This document shows, in pieces, positions 16,792 to 26,806 of a DNA stretch of 64,000 bases. Every line of letters starts with the position of its first letter. Position 1 is the first letter of the stretch. A program made the position numbers and the translations under genes. This DNA comes from Gemmatimonadota bacterium (GTDB taxonomy: Bacteria > Gemmatimonadota > Gemmatimonadetes > Gemmatimonadales > GWC2-71-9): positions 1 through 64,000 of the forward strand of contig VGVQ01000011.1 of the NCBI GenBank assembly GCA_016874005.1, written 5' to 3'. The notes under the pieces are model-generated. The model saw only the letters and a list, made by a program, of their open reading frames with translations, was not told the origin of the DNA and did no database searches.

Positions 16792-16832
16792 ATACCCGGC
16801 GGCCATGCCAAATTGACGTGGTCGCCGGGTAT
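16792..16832. repeat. Long inverted repeat between cinA and grpE
   Basis: Perfect 10-bp arms, ATACCCGGCG at 16792-16801 and CGCCGGGTAT at 16823-16832, continue inward through one G-T pair and three more pairs (CCA/TGG) around a 13-nt centre. There is no T-run, so it does not look like a simple terminator, and it is not the CIRCE element of HrcA. It lies 77 nt before the grpE start and could be an operator for the grpE-dnaJ unit or a transcript-end stabiliser for cinA. Confidence 0.6.
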
Positions 16833-16908
16833 GTCCGTTGCGATCATCCGGTTGGGAAGAAACCGACCGGCCCGCGAGGCCGTAAGTCACGATTAATCAG
16901 GAACCTAC

Positions 16909-17481
16909 GTGAATACCGAACGTCCCTTCGAAGAGGACGCTCCCGCTGGGGGAGCTCCCGACTTGGAGTCAGTGGTCAGCGACGCCGGCGGGGCTGCCCC
17001 GCCGATGGAGCCCGCTGAGAGCGCGGTCGGGCGCTTGGAGGGGCAACTGGCCCATGCCAACGACCGGTACCTTCGGCTGGCCGCCGACTTCGACAACTTC
17101 AGAAAGCGAGTCGCCAAGGAGCGGATCGAGTTGGCCGATCGAGCCCAGGCGGCTTTCGTCATCCGGTTGCTCGACGTTCTCGACGATCTCGATCGCCTCG
17201 CGGCCAGCGATCCCACCGGTCAGTCGTCGGTGGTCCGCCAGGGAATCGACCTGGTCGACAAGAAGCTCCGCAAGGAATTGGAGGCCGCCGGCCTGGAGCG
17301 GGTCGATCCGGTCGGTCAGCGATTCGATCCGTCGGTGGCGGAGGCGGTTTCCGTCATCGCCCCGCCCGGCGCCGAGCAGGACCACACCGTGAGCGCCACC
17401 TTCCAGGTGGGGTATCGGTTCAAGGGGGCGTTGGTCCGGCCGGCCCGGGTCCAGGTCTACAGCTCGGAAGGGCACGCCTAA
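16909..17481 (+). CDS. grpE: Nucleotide exchange factor GrpE
   Basis: DnaK co-chaperone that releases ADP, 190 residues. The acidic, disordered first 40 residues are followed by the dimerising helix ([39 protein letters not shown]; key pattern YLRLxADFxNxRKR at about 53-66). The C-terminal beta domain ends in [17 protein letters not shown]. The start is GTG 16909 with AGGA 6 nt upstream. dnaJ begins 1 nt after its TAA stop. dnaK is not in this window. Confidence 0.95.
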   Translation: MNTERPFEEDAPAGGAPDLESVVSDAGGAAPPMEPAESAVGRLEGQLAHANDRYLRLAADFDNFRKRVAKERIELADRAQAAFVIRLLDVLDDLDRLAASDPTGQSSVVRQGIDLVDKKLRKELEAAGLERVDPVGQRFDPSVAEAVSVIAPPGAEQDHTVSATFQVGYRFKGALVRPARVQVYSSEGHA

Positions 17482-17482
17482 C

Positions 17483-18598
17483 GTGGCGTCCCAGGACTTC
17501 TACCAGCTACTCGGCGTGGCCGAGTCGGCGACGGCGGAGGAGATCAAGAAGGCGTATCGTCGGCTGGCCAAGCAGTATCACCCCGATGCCAATCTCAACA
17601 ACCCGCAGGCGGCCGAGAAATTCAAGCAGATCTCCGAGGCCCACGGCGTCCTGTCCGATGCCGAGAAGCGGAAGAAGTACGACCAGATGCGCCGACTCGG
17701 CGCCTTCGATTTCACGGGTCGGGGCGCGGGCCGTTCCGGGGCGGGGTCACAGGGCCGCCCTGGCGGAGCGGCTGGTGGCGGGTTTTCCGAGACCTTCGAC
17801 TTCGGCGACTTCGGCTCGATGGGGCTCGGGGACATCTTCTCGTCCATCTTCGGGCGAGGGGCGAAACGAGACCAAGCCCGTGGCGAGACGGTCGAGACCA
17901 CGCTCGCGGTCCCCTTTCGAGTGGCGGTGCTTGGCGGCAAAGTCCCGGTGACCCTGACGGTCGGCGGCGCCTGTCCGGCCTGCGCCGGGAGCGGCGCCGC
18001 CGCCGGCGCGAGCGTCGGCCAGTGCGGCGAGTGCAAAGGTCGGGGGACCATCTCCTTTGGGCAGGGTGGCTTCGCCGTCAACCGTCCCTGCCCGATGTGC
18101 CGGGGCAGGGGCAAGGTCCCCTCGCAGCAATGTCCGACCTGCGGCGGGGCCGGCGAGGTCCGAACCGAGAAGACCGTCTTGATCTCGGTGCCGGCGGGCA
18201 CCGATACCGGGACCAAGATTCGGTTGAAGGGGCAAGGCGAGGCGTCGGCGCCTGGCGGGCAGCCGGGCGACCTGCTGGTGACCTTCGAGGTCGAACCCGA
18301 CCGCTTCTTTCAGCGCGACGGCCTCGATCTCAAATGCACCGTGCCGGTGAACCTGGCGCAGGCGGTGCTCGGAACCAAGATCAAAGTCCGCACCGTCGAC
18401 GGGAAGAAAGTGGTGTTGACCATTCCCGCCGGCTCACCCCCCGGCAAGAAGTTTCGGATCAAGGGAATGGGGGTGCCCAAAGGCGATGCGCGCGGCGATC
18501 AGTTGGTCGAGATCGCGGTCACCATGCCGGAAAAGCTCTCCGAAGAGCAGGCGGCTCTCTTCCGCCAGTTCGCCGATCGGGCCGGTTTGGTCTACTGA
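17483..18598 (+). CDS. dnaJ: Chaperone DnaJ
   Basis: DnaK co-chaperone of 371 residues with the complete type I layout: J domain with HPD at 33-35, a Gly/Phe-rich linker (about 75-125), four CxxCxGxG-type zinc motifs between about 155 and 220, and the C-terminal peptide-binding domains. The start is GTG 17483, directly after grpE. The 3' end overlaps the 3' end of the convergent ppk1 gene by 7 nt, leaving no room for a terminator between the two. Confidence 0.95.
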   Translation: MASQDFYQLLGVAESATAEEIKKAYRRLAKQYHPDANLNNPQAAEKFKQISEAHGVLSDAEKRKKYDQMRRLGAFDFTGRGAGRSGAGSQGRPGGAAGGGFSETFDFGDFGSMGLGDIFSSIFGRGAKRDQARGETVETTLAVPFRVAVLGGKVPVTLTVGGACPACAGSGAAAGASVGQCGECKGRGTISFGQGGFAVNRPCPMCRGRGKVPSQQCPTCGGAGEVRTEKTVLISVPAGTDTGTKIRLKGQGEASAPGGQPGDLLVTFEVEPDRFFQRDGLDLKCTVPVNLAQAVLGTKIKVRTVDGKKVVLTIPAGSPPGKKFRIKGMGVPKGDARGDQLVEIAVTMPEKLSEEQAALFRQFADRAGLVY

Positions 18599-20742
18599 CC
18601 GGCGGGCCGATACCGTTCGATCAGCGCCGGGTGGGTCGCGACCTCGGGCGAGGTCGTGGCGCGTCGTTGGCGCCACTGGCCGTCAGCGTCGAGTTCCCAG
18701 GCCTGGCGGTTGTCCCGCCACATCAACTCGAGCAGCTGGCGGATGGACTCCTGGTGGGCCGGCTCCAGGACCGGCGACGCCGCCTCGATCCGACGATCCA
18801 GGTTCCGGGGCATCCAGTCGGCCGAGCTGATGTAGACCTCGGGAGCGCCGCCGTTCTCGAACCACCAGGCTCGCGAGTGCTCGAGAAATCGCCCGATGAT
18901 GCTGATAACTCGAACCCGCTCGCTCACCCCGCGGATCCCGGGCCGCAGGCAACAGATGCCCCGAACGATCAGGTCGACGTCGACGCCGGCCCGTGAGGCC
19001 CGGTAGAGCCCCGACATGACGGCGGGGTCCACCAGGGCGTTCATCTTCGCCAGGATCCGGGCCGGGCGGCCGGCCTGAGCGTGGCCGATCTCGGCGTCGA
19101 TCCGCTCGAGCAACATCCGCCGCATCCCCGCTGGCGCAATCACCAGCTTTCGATATCCGGTCGGCGTCGCGAACCCGGTCAACACATTGAACAGGTCCGA
19201 CAAGTCGGCCCCGAGGTCCGGATCGGAGCTGAGCAGTCCAAAATCGGTGTAGGTCCTGGCGGTCTTCGGCTGGTAGTTGCCGGTGCCGATGTGGACGTAG
19301 CGGCGAATCGCCTCACCCTCTCGCCGCACCACCAAAATGACCTTGGCGTGGGTTTTGAGACCGCTCACGCCGTAGCTGACGTGAACGCCGACATCCTCGA
19401 AACGCTGGGCCCACCGGATGTTGTTCTCCTCGTCGAACCGCGCTTGCAACTCGATCAGAACGGCGACCTGCTTGCCCCGTTCGGCGGCCGCGGTGAGCAT
19501 CCGAGCGATGTGGGAGTCCCCGCCGGTCCGGTACATCGTCATCTTGATGGCCAGGACGTCGGGGTCTTCCGTCGAGGCCTGGAGGAAACGCTCGACCGTC
19601 GTCGAGAAGCTCTCGTAGGGGTGGTGGAGGAGAACGTCTCCCTCCCGAATGACGTCGAAGATGTTGCGTCCGGCCGCCAGCCGGGCCGGCGTCACCGGGG
19701 TGTGGGGCGGATCCTTGAGATCGGGGATTTCCAATCCGGCCAGCGATAGCAGGTCGGACCCGTCGAGGAGGCCCGACACTTCGTAGAGGTCGTCCGTGCC
19801 AAGCCGCTGCTCCAAGGGATCTTGGTCGGCGTTGAGCTCCGCGAGCAGGAGCTGACGAAGCGACTCCGGCGTCGATGGGCCGAGCTCGAGGCGGACCACC
19901 TCGGCGAAGCGCCGGGCCCGAACCTCCTCTTGAATGAGCGAGAGCAAGTCCTCGGCCTCTTCCGGATCGATCTCGAGATCGGTGTTGCGGGTGATCCGAA
20001 ACGGATAGGCTCCGAGGATCTCGACTCCCGGAAACAACGACTCGAGATGGTTGGCGATGACCAGCTCCAAGGGCACGAAGCGATGGACGCCGGGAAGCCG
20101 AACCCATCGAGGCAGGATCTTGGGAACCTTGAGCCGCGCGAACTTCTCCTCGCCGTCGGGGCCGCGGAGGATCACGGCGAGCGAAATGGACAGATTGGAG
20201 ATGTAGGGGAAGGGGTGGGCTGGATCGACTGCCAGCGGCGTGAGGACCGGAAACACCTGCTCGCCGAAATACCGCTCGACGGCCTCGCGATCGTCGGCCG
20301 AAAGCTCAGCCCAGTCGGTCAGCAACTCGACCCCGTGCCCGGCAAGCGCCGGGAGCAGGTCCTTGGAGAAGCAGACGTCGTGCTGGCGTTGCAGCTCACG
20401 GACCAGCGTCGAGATGGCCGCGAGCTGCTCTTCCGGTGTCAGGCCCTCCGGGGTCGGTTCCTGATAGCGGGCGGCTACCTGCTTTCGGAGCCCGGCTACC
20501 CGAACCTGAAAGAACTCGTCGAGGTTGGATGAGAAGATCCCGAGGAACTTGACCCGCTCGAGGAGCGGAGTCCGAGGATCCTGGGCCTCATGGAGCACCC
20601 GGCGGTTGAATTCGAGCCAGGACAACTCGCGATTGAGATAGAGGGCAGGGTGGCCAAGGTCGACGTCGACCGCGTCCGCCGGTCCGGTCATCGCGCCCAA
20701 GCTACTTCGCCCTTCCGCGCCAAGCGGTAACGGCTTCGTCAC
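18592..20742 (-). CDS. ppk1: Polyphosphate kinase 1
   Basis: Makes inorganic polyphosphate from ATP (reversible), 716 residues from GTG 20742. The PPK1 N-terminal domain begins [20 protein letters not shown] (about 34-53). HHPYESF near 375 and the [12 protein letters not shown] block near 460 contain the catalytic histidine region, and the second phospholipase-D-like half follows. The GTG overlaps the stop of the S9 peptidase gene (GTGA), so it is probably translationally coupled. An ATG 17 codons in (MTGPADAV) is the alternative. It is the last gene of the iscS-mnmA-S9-ppk1 unit. Confidence 0.95.
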   Translation of the reverse strand: MTKPLPLGAEGRSSLGAMTGPADAVDVDLGHPALYLNRELSWLEFNRRVLHEAQDPRTPLLERVKFLGIFSSNLDEFFQVRVAGLRKQVAARYQEPTPEGLTPEEQLAAISTLVRELQRQHDVCFSKDLLPALAGHGVELLTDWAELSADDREAVERYFGEQVFPVLTPLAVDPAHPFPYISNLSISLAVILRGPDGEEKFARLKVPKILPRWVRLPGVHRFVPLELVIANHLESLFPGVEILGAYPFRITRNTDLEIDPEEAEDLLSLIQEEVRARRFAEVVRLELGPSTPESLRQLLLAELNADQDPLEQRLGTDDLYEVSGLLDGSDLLSLAGLEIPDLKDPPHTPVTPARLAAGRNIFDVIREGDVLLHHPYESFSTTVERFLQASTEDPDVLAIKMTMYRTGGDSHIARMLTAAAERGKQVAVLIELQARFDEENNIRWAQRFEDVGVHVSYGVSGLKTHAKVILVVRREGEAIRRYVHIGTGNYQPKTARTYTDFGLLSSDPDLGADLSDLFNVLTGFATPTGYRKLVIAPAGMRRMLLERIDAEIGHAQAGRPARILAKMNALVDPAVMSGLYRASRAGVDVDLIVRGICCLRPGIRGVSERVRVISIIGRFLEHSRAWWFENGGAPEVYISSADWMPRNLDRRIEAASPVLEPAHQESIRQLLELMWRDNRQAWELDADGQWRQRRATTSPEVATHPALIERYRPAGQ

Positions 20743-22784
20743 GGCCTACCGGCCGGGGTTCCGGCAGCCTGACCGGTCGCAAGATGCTGGTCCAACCAGT
20801 CGAGGACGACTCCCCACCAGAGGCGGCGGTTTCGCGGCTTGAGCACGAAGTGCCCTTCGTCGGGGAAGTACAACAGCTTGCTGGGCAAGCCCTTGGTCTG
20901 CGCCGCGGTGTAGGCTTGGAGTCCTTCGGAGACGTCGACGCGGTAGTCCAGTTGCCCGTGGACGACCAACAGTGGCGTCTTCCATTGGGCCACCTGGTTT
21001 GCCGGCGACCACTGTTCGAGCAGCGAGCGGGCTTCCGGCGACGACACCGGGCCGCCGAACTCCCAATTGGTAAACCACAGCTCCTCGGTGGTCCCCGCCA
21101 TGCTGGTCGTGTTGTAGATGCCGTCGTGGGCCACCAGTGCCTTGAAGCGGTCGGTCTGACCCGCCAGCCAATACACCATGTAGCCGCCGTAGGAGGCGCC
21201 GGCCGCGCCGATCCGGCCGGCATCGACGAAGCGGAGCCGCGCCAGGTGGTCGAGACCCTTGATGAGGTCTTCCGCGGGCAGGCCGCCCCAGTTGCGACTG
21301 ATGCTGTTGGTGAACGCCTGTCCGTAGCCGGTCGAACCGTGGAAATTGACCGCCGCCACGAGGTAGCCTCGGGCCGCGAAGAGGGCGTAGTTCCAGCGGA
21401 GGTGCCATTGGTCGAGCCAGGCACTTTGGGGCCCGCCATGAATCAGGTACGCCACCGGATAGCGCCGAGTCGAGTCGAACGCCGGCGGCTTCATCAACCA
21501 ACCGTGAACCGAATCGCCCTTGGCACCGAGAAACGCGAAGCGTTCGAGCGGTCGAAGGTCGAAGCCAGCCAGCGCCGCGCCGTTGAGAGTGGTCAACTGG
21601 ACCGGGGAGCCGCCGGTGAACTTCAACTGGTAGAGTTCCGGCGGCCGGGTTGCCGACTGGCGGAGGTAGATGATCCCATCGCCGATCGGGGTGGGGCGAG
21701 CGGCGGTGTGGACCCCACCCGAGGTCAGCCGGATCCGGGGACCGGCCGGTACCGGGATTCGGTAGAGATTGCGCTCGCCGCGCTCCTCCACCTCGACGAT
21801 GACCGATCGCGAGTCGGGGAGCCAAGTGACGGCGCCGATGCTGGCGTCCCAATCGGCGGTGAGCGAGCGGCGATCGCCGCTGGCGCGGTCGTAGAGCATC
21901 AGCTGCTGCCGGTCGGCCTCGAAACCAGCGGTCGCCATCGAGAGGTACGCGATCCAGCGGGCGTTGGGCGAGTAGATCGGGCTGTGGTCGTTGCCGGGCT
22001 GATTGGTCATCGGCACCAGGCCGGCGCCGTCGGGGCCGACCAGGAAGATCTCGTTGTTGGTGCTGGTGGCGACGACCGAATCGGGATTGAAAACCACCGC
22101 CAACTCGGTGCCCACCGGCGAGATCGCGATGTCCTCGCCGCCCAGCGCCAAGGTCGGAACGTCGCGGTCGATCGGGGTGATGTCGCTGGCTTGCCCCGCG
22201 GCGTCGACCCGGAAGAGGTGGGTCCGGACCCCGGCGCGCCACTGGTTCCAATGGCGATAGAACAGCCCCGTCACCAGCGTCGCGGCGGTCGGGTAGTCGC
22301 CGTGACGGCGATCCAGCTCGGTCGCGGCGGGCCACTTGACGTCGGAGGTCACGAACAGGGCGGTGGTGTCCGGCGACCAGACGAACTGGTTGACGCCAGT
22401 CGGGAGGTTGGTCATCTGGCGCGGTTCGCCGCCATCGGTCCGGATCCGCCAAACCTGCGGTGCCCCCGAGCGAGTCGACAGGAACGCCAGGGTTCGTCCG
22501 TCCTTTGCCCAACGGGGCGATTGGTCCGACCCGGGGCCTCCGGTGAGCTCTCGGGAAATCCCCTCGGTCAAGCTATGGACCCAGATGCGAGAGACGTTGC
22601 GGTTGTCGCTGAGCGAGGGCACCGTCACCGTAAAGGCGACCATCGATCCGTCGGGAGACACTTGCGGATCGCCGGCGATCTTGAGCCGAAGGAATTCATC
22701 GACCGTGAAGGGGCGCTGGCTCTGCCCCGCCACCGAGGTCGGCCCCGCGGCCACCACCATCGCGATCATCCAGCCTCTGGTCAT
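20739..22784 (-). CDS. Secreted S9 family prolyl oligopeptidase-like peptidase
   Basis: An exported 681-residue serine peptidase. The ATG at 22784 opens a signal peptide ([15 protein letters not shown], residues 6-20). A seven-bladed propeller of WD-like TolB repeats ([35 protein letters not shown]) covers about 30-420. The alpha/beta hydrolase domain follows, with the nucleophile in GASYGGYM, the acid in HGQLDYRV and the histidine in PDEGHFV. It probably trims peptides in the periplasm. It overlaps mnmA upstream and ppk1 downstream by 4 nt each, an odd partnership for a secreted enzyme. It is only a distant paralogue of the tandem S9 pair at 47.9-51.9 kb. Confidence 0.9.
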   Translation of the reverse strand: MTRGWMIAMVVAAGPTSVAGQSQRPFTVDEFLRLKIAGDPQVSPDGSMVAFTVTVPSLSDNRNVSRIWVHSLTEGISRELTGGPGSDQSPRWAKDGRTLAFLSTRSGAPQVWRIRTDGGEPRQMTNLPTGVNQFVWSPDTTALFVTSDVKWPAATELDRRHGDYPTAATLVTGLFYRHWNQWRAGVRTHLFRVDAAGQASDITPIDRDVPTLALGGEDIAISPVGTELAVVFNPDSVVATSTNNEIFLVGPDGAGLVPMTNQPGNDHSPIYSPNARWIAYLSMATAGFEADRQQLMLYDRASGDRRSLTADWDASIGAVTWLPDSRSVIVEVEERGERNLYRIPVPAGPRIRLTSGGVHTAARPTPIGDGIIYLRQSATRPPELYQLKFTGGSPVQLTTLNGAALAGFDLRPLERFAFLGAKGDSVHGWLMKPPAFDSTRRYPVAYLIHGGPQSAWLDQWHLRWNYALFAARGYLVAAVNFHGSTGYGQAFTNSISRNWGGLPAEDLIKGLDHLARLRFVDAGRIGAAGASYGGYMVYWLAGQTDRFKALVAHDGIYNTTSMAGTTEELWFTNWEFGGPVSSPEARSLLEQWSPANQVAQWKTPLLVVHGQLDYRVDVSEGLQAYTAAQTKGLPSKLLYFPDEGHFVLKPRNRRLWWGVVLDWLDQHLATGQAAGTPAGRP

Positions 22785-23839
22785 CCGATCACTCCCCCAC
22801 CGAGAACTTGTCCCTGATCGGTGTACATCACTCCCGACTGTCCGGGGGTAATGGCGCGAGCCGGCACCTCGAGGTCGAGGGAGATCCCGTCCCGATCGAC
22901 CCGGGCGACGGTGGCCGGGACGGCCCGGCTCCGATACCGGACCTGCACCTGGCACCGCGCTCCGACCGCGAGCGGCTCGCTCAACCAGTTGATCTCCTCC
23001 AAGGCCACCGACCACCCATCGAGGTCCGCGGCCTCGCCGACGAGCACCGCCCGATCCTCGGGACGAATGCCAACCACGTAGAGTGGCAGCGCGGCACCGC
23101 CCGGCAAGCCCCTGCGCTGGCCAATGGTGTACCGGGCGTAACCACGGTGTTGCCCCAGAACCTTCCCACTCGTGTCGACGATCGGCCCCGGCGTCAGGGC
23201 CGGCGCGTCGGCCGGCAGGTGCCGTTCCAGGACGCCGGCATAATCGTCGTCGGGGACGAAGCAGATCTCGACCGACTCCGGTTTGTCCGCGGTCACCAGA
23301 CCCAGCCGCCGAGCCTGATCGCGGGTCTCTCGCTTCGAGAGCGAGCCGACCGGGGTCCGCATCCGGGCGATGACCGCGCGGTCGATTCCCCAGAGGAAGT
23401 AGCTCTGGTCCTTTCGCGGGTCGGCGCCCCGGAACAACGCGCCGTCGCGAGCGATGGCGTAGTGGCCGGTGGCGATCGCCTCGCAGCCGAGAGCGTCGGC
23501 GTGGGCCAATAGGTCGCGGAACTTGGTGAACGAGTTGCAGCGGACGCAGGGAATCGGGGTCCGGCCACGGGCGTATTCGGTCACGAAGTTGGCGATCACC
23601 TGCCGCCCGAACCGATCCTCGAGATTGAGGACGTAGTGGGGGATCCCGAGGCGGTGGGCGACGTCGCGGGCATCGGCGATCGAGTCGAGCGAGCAACAGG
23701 GTCGGTCCGGGACGTCGTCGCCATGACAAAACAGCTTCATCGTGGCGCCGACGACCTCGTGGCCCGCCGCTACGAGCAGCGCGGCGGCGACCGAACTGTC
23801 GACCCCGCCGGACATGGCGACCAGGACTCTCTCAGCCAC
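22781..23839 (-). CDS. mnmA: tRNA-specific 2-thiouridylase
   Basis: Installs the 2-thio group of 5-methylaminomethyl-2-thiouridine at tRNA position 34, using sulfur relayed from a cysteine desulfurase. The 352-residue protein has the ATP-pyrophosphatase loop SGGVDSS at 10-16, the first active-site cysteine in [12 protein letters not shown] (about 96-107), and the second in the [10 protein letters not shown] block near 190. The beta-barrel end LGGGVIG is present. It overlaps iscS by 8 nt, so sulfur donor and acceptor are co-expressed. Confidence 0.95.
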   Translation of the reverse strand: MAERVLVAMSGGVDSSVAAALLVAAGHEVVGATMKLFCHGDDVPDRPCCSLDSIADARDVAHRLGIPHYVLNLEDRFGRQVIANFVTEYARGRTPIPCVRCNSFTKFRDLLAHADALGCEAIATGHYAIARDGALFRGADPRKDQSYFLWGIDRAVIARMRTPVGSLSKRETRDQARRLGLVTADKPESVEICFVPDDDYAGVLERHLPADAPALTPGPIVDTSGKVLGQHRGYARYTIGQRRGLPGGAALPLYVVGIRPEDRAVLVGEAADLDGWSVALEEINWLSEPLAVGARCQVQVRYRSRAVPATVARVDRDGISLDLEVPARAITPGQSGVMYTDQGQVLGGGVIG

Positions 23840-25007
23840 GGCCCAACGTCGCGGTGAGCTGACGCACTTTGGTGACCACCCCCGGGAAAACCGCTACCAA
23901 CCTGGCCACGTCCGCCTCGGTGGTCTCGTGGCCCAGGCTGAATCGCACCGACCCGAGCGCGAGAGCGCGATCGACCCCCATGGCCACGAGTACATGTGAC
24001 GGCTCAACCGACCCGGTCGTGCACGCCGACCCCCCCGAGGCGGCGACGCCCGCCAGGTCGAGGTGCATCAGCATCGCCTCGGCTTCGGCCCCGGGGACGC
24101 CGACGTTCAGGACGTGCGGTGCCCGAGCCGCTCGCTCGCCGTGAATCACCAGATCCGATACCGCGGCCCGAAGCCCGGTGGCCAGCCGGTCGCGGAGGTC
24201 GGCGAGGCGAGCCGACTCGGTGGCGACCTCCGCCGCGGCGAGCGTCGCCGCGCGACCTAACGCCACCGCTCCGGCCACGTTCTCGGTCCCCGGGCGGATC
24301 CCGAACTGCTGTCCGCCGCCATGAATGATCGCCTCGACGGCCTTGCGGTCGCGGACCACCAGGGCCCCGATCCCTTTAGGCGCTCCGATTTTGTGGCCGG
24401 AGAGGGTGAGCAGGGTACACGAGGTGGTCGCCAGCGAAATGGGGAACTTCCCGAAGGCCTGAACCGCGTCCGAGTGAAACGGTACCCCGGCACCGCAACT
24501 GGCTTCAGCGAGCCGGTCGATCGGCTGACGGACTCCGGTTTCGTTGTTTGCCCACATCACCGAGGCCACGGCGGGCAGCCGGTGGAGCGCCGCGACGAAC
24601 TCGTCCACCTCAACCAGGCCATCCGGCCCGACCCCGAGGATCTCCTCCTCGCCGCCGAGCTTGACGACGTGGTGGGCGGCGGCCAAGACGGCCTTGTGCT
24701 CGACCGCGGTCGTGAGGACCCGCATCGGCTGCCCCTTTTCCCTGGCGGCAAGCGCCGATCCCACGATGGCCAGGTTGTCGGCTTCGGTGCCTCCGGAGGT
24801 GAAGACGACCTGGTTCGGCTCGGCGCCGACGGCCAGCGCGACTTCCTTCCGCGCCTGTTCCAGGCCAGCCCGGGCGGCCCGCCCGAAGCGGTGGGCGCTG
24901 GACGGGTTGCCGAAGGCCGAGAGCCCGAGGTACGGCAGCATCGCGTCGAGCACTTCCGGGCGAACCGGCGTGGTGGCGGCGTGATCCAGGTAAACCGGGG
25001 TCGTCAT
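23832..25007 (-). CDS. iscS: Cysteine desulfurase (IscS/NifS type)
   Basis: PLP enzyme that takes sulfur from cysteine as a persulfide for tRNA thiolation and Fe-S clusters. The 391-residue protein has [15 protein letters not shown] at 5-19, the PLP-binding [12 protein letters not shown] with Lys206, His104 in TAVEHKA, and the persulfide cysteine at 329 in GGSACTTG. It heads the unit with mnmA. A -10-like TATTAT lies only 6 nt before the ATG, so the message may be leaderless. No iscU or other Fe-S scaffold gene is adjacent, which favours a main role in tRNA modification. Confidence 0.94.
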   Translation of the reverse strand: MTTPVYLDHAATTPVRPEVLDAMLPYLGLSAFGNPSSAHRFGRAARAGLEQARKEVALAVGAEPNQVVFTSGGTEADNLAIVGSALAAREKGQPMRVLTTAVEHKAVLAAAHHVVKLGGEEEILGVGPDGLVEVDEFVAALHRLPAVASVMWANNETGVRQPIDRLAEASCGAGVPFHSDAVQAFGKFPISLATTSCTLLTLSGHKIGAPKGIGALVVRDRKAVEAIIHGGGQQFGIRPGTENVAGAVALGRAATLAAAEVATESARLADLRDRLATGLRAAVSDLVIHGERAARAPHVLNVGVPGAEAEAMLMHLDLAGVAASGGSACTTGSVEPSHVLVAMGVDRALALGSVRFSLGHETTEADVARLVAVFPGVVTKVRQLTATLGRG

Positions 25008-25013
25008 CCTTCA

Positions 25014-25043
25014 ATAATAGCTGGAAACCGTTGCGACTGCGAA
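25014..25043 (-). promoter_or_regulatory. Promoter of the iscS-mnmA unit, possibly giving a leaderless message
   Basis: On the minus strand, TTCGCA (25043-25038), an 18-nt spacer and TATTAT (25019-25014) form a fair sigma70 promoter. Only TGAAGG separates the -10 from the ATG at 25007. Transcription would then start at or within a base or two of the start codon, and GAAGG is too close to the ATG to act as a Shine-Dalgarno site. Confidence 0.45.
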
Positions 25044-25169
25044 CTTTAGGTCACTTTGCCTGGCCCGGCGATCGACCCCGTACCCGAGAATCTGGTCGAC
25101 CCATCGACGTCTCGGCCAAGGCCGAGGGCGGCAACAGCATGGCGAGTCGGACCGGGGCCCTGCTCTTCG

Positions 25170-25885
25170 CTACATGCTCTGAACTCCCAGCTGAACGAGA
25201 TCGTCGACCAGGACGGTCTCGTGAGTGAAGAACGGCTCGCCGAACCGGGAGCGAATCAGCGAGCCGTAGTGCGCGTTCTGGATTTCGACCAAGCTGTAGA
25301 GGTCCTGGCCGGTCGGGAAGATCTCGCCCGCCGAGACGGCGTCGTCGAACTGACTCGAGTAGGATCGAATCGCGGCCAGCTTGCGCTCGAACTGGTCGCT
25401 GATGTCGACGACGAACGAGGGCTTCACCGGGTCTTCGCGGTAGGCCAGCGCGTACACGATCTTGAACGGCCGATGGGGCGGCCCGACGGCCGGGTATTTG
25501 GCGAGCCCCGCGAGGAAGCAGGCATCCCGGGCCAGTTCCGAGGCGATCCGGTGGTCCGGGTGTCTCCCGACCGGGAACGGAAGGATGACGACCTGCGGGG
25601 CGAAATGTCGAATCGCCTCGACCACCGCGCGCCGACTCGGTTCGTCGTTATGGATCGCCGCGTCGGGCAGGCCGGCGTTGCGGCGCTCGGAGAGGCCCAT
25701 GATCCCGGCTGCCCGCTCCGCTTCCTTTTCGCGCGTTGCCGCGTCGCCGCGGGTGCCGGTCTCGCCGGCGGTCAGGTCGAGGACGGCGTCCGGTAGCCCT
25801 GATCCGCCGAGCGGATCAAGGCCCCGGCGCAGGTGAGCTCGACGTCGTCTCGGTGGGCGGCGATGGCGAGGACGTGAACGGCCAT
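25170..25885 (-). pseudogene. bshB1: Bacillithiol-biosynthesis-type deacetylase BshB1, frameshifted
   Basis: A PIG-L/LmbE-fold zinc deacetylase. BshB1 removes the acetyl group of N-acetylglucosaminyl malate during bacillithiol synthesis. From ATG 25885 the first 33 residues read MAVHVLAIAAHRDDVE..., with the metal motif AHRDDVE (usually AHPDDVE). The frame is lost at 25787, where one G appears to be missing. In the next frame the protein continues normally with LDLTAGETGTRG, LGLPDAAI-like text, the second metal motif HPDH, and a BshB1-like end (DISDQFERKLAAIRSYSSQF). With the G restored it would be 238 residues. As written, translation stops a few codons after the lesion, so the gene is broken unless this is an assembly error. 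bshA and bshC are not in the window. Confidence 0.85.
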
Positions 25886-25943
25886 TGGGTGGACTGGGCG
25901 AAGACCCACCCAAGATAGCGACCGGCGGGCGGAACCGGGCCCG

Positions 25944-26666
25944 CTACCAGACTCGGGTCGAGAACTCCACCGTGGCGGTGAGGGTCGATTGCCGGCCACC
26001 AACCAGCCGGTTCCCGGTTGGCTGCGGGGTCGGGGCGACCCGAGCCACGCTTCGGGTCCATCGGACGCCGACCCCAACACCACGCCGCGCCAGGCCGGCG
26101 CCGAGCACGAATCCGCCGTCGCCGTTGTTGTAGCGGGTCCCGGTGGTATTCGCCTCGCCGCAGCTTCGAACCAGACGCTCGCTCGGGTTGACCAGGCGAA
26201 GTGCCTCCGAGCAACCGATTCTGAGGGCCATGAACGGACCGCCGTAGAGACGAGGCGACAGGCCGCCAGGCGGGCCGCGGAAGCGATATTCGAGGAGCAA
26301 GGGCGCCTCGATCCAGGTAAGGTGCACGGTCTCCCTGGCGACATCCTGAGGGCAGCCGGTGGGCAGGCAGTCGATGACGGTGAGCGGGGCGGCGCCGACC
26401 CGTTTCCCGGTGATGAGGACTTCGGGCCGGAGCCGGAACCCTTCGCCAAGACTAACGCTGGCGAACCCGCCCAAGGTGCCCCGAATCTCGGAGTCGGTCG
26501 CCTCGGTGCCGCTGATCGAAGTGAGGTTCGGTCCCCCGATGATCCCGACCTCGACGGCACGGTAGTCGAACGCCCGGCGGACATAGCTGCCCAGCCGCCG
26601 TTGGGCCGCGGCCTGATCGAGGAGAGCGAGGACGAGCGCGGCGAGCAGCCAGGCTGAGCGAGGCAT
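25944..26666 (-). CDS. PorT-type outer-membrane beta-barrel protein
   Basis: A 240-residue exported protein. The ATG at 26666 opens a signal peptide (WLLAALVLALLDQAAAQ, residues 5-21); upstream frame is open but polar and not signal-like. The mature part shows alternating strands rich in Gly and aromatic residues (VGIIGGPNLTSISG, GTLGGFASVSLGEGFRLRPEVLITGKR, LLLEYRFRG) and ends ATVEFSTRVW, with an aromatic last residue as in outer-membrane barrels. This fits the PorT/OmpW-like eight-strand group. Four cysteines may form two disulfides. It is the last gene after the exporter operon, 140 nt beyond the fourth permease. Confidence 0.72.
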   Translation of the reverse strand: MPRSAWLLAALVLALLDQAAAQRRLGSYVRRAFDYRAVEVGIIGGPNLTSISGTEATDSEIRGTLGGFASVSLGEGFRLRPEVLITGKRVGAAPLTVIDCLPTGCPQDVARETVHLTWIEAPLLLEYRFRGPPGGLSPRLYGGPFMALRIGCSEALRLVNPSERLVRSCGEANTTGTRYNNGDGGFVLGAGLARRGVGVGVRWTRSVARVAPTPQPTGNRLVGGRQSTLTATVEFSTRVW

Positions 26667-26806
26667 CCGAGGCTCCGGGGTAGCGAGAGAGTCCGAGACG
26701 GGGCGACTCGATTGGGACACGAGCAACGGCGGAACGGTTGCATCGGTCCGTCCCCGATTTCCAACGGGTTCCGTCTCGGATACCGTCAGGTCGGAAGCGG
26801 CGTCAC

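Noticed and set aside
13957-16890. Very long minus-strand open frame (over 900 codons) opposite mglA, pgsA and cinA
   Set aside because: Low-complexity shadow of real genes in GC-rich DNA; the plus-strand products have clear family motifs. The same applies to long opposite frames at 53584-56013 and 59331-62222.
16765-16908. CIRCE operator before grpE
   Set aside because: The inverted repeat present does not match TTAGCACTC-N9-GAGTGCTAA.
25111-25126. Small hairpin CTCGGC-CAAG-GCCGAG between iscS and bshB1
   Set aside because: Only 6 bp, no T-run, and such short GC palindromes are common in this DNA; not called as a terminator.
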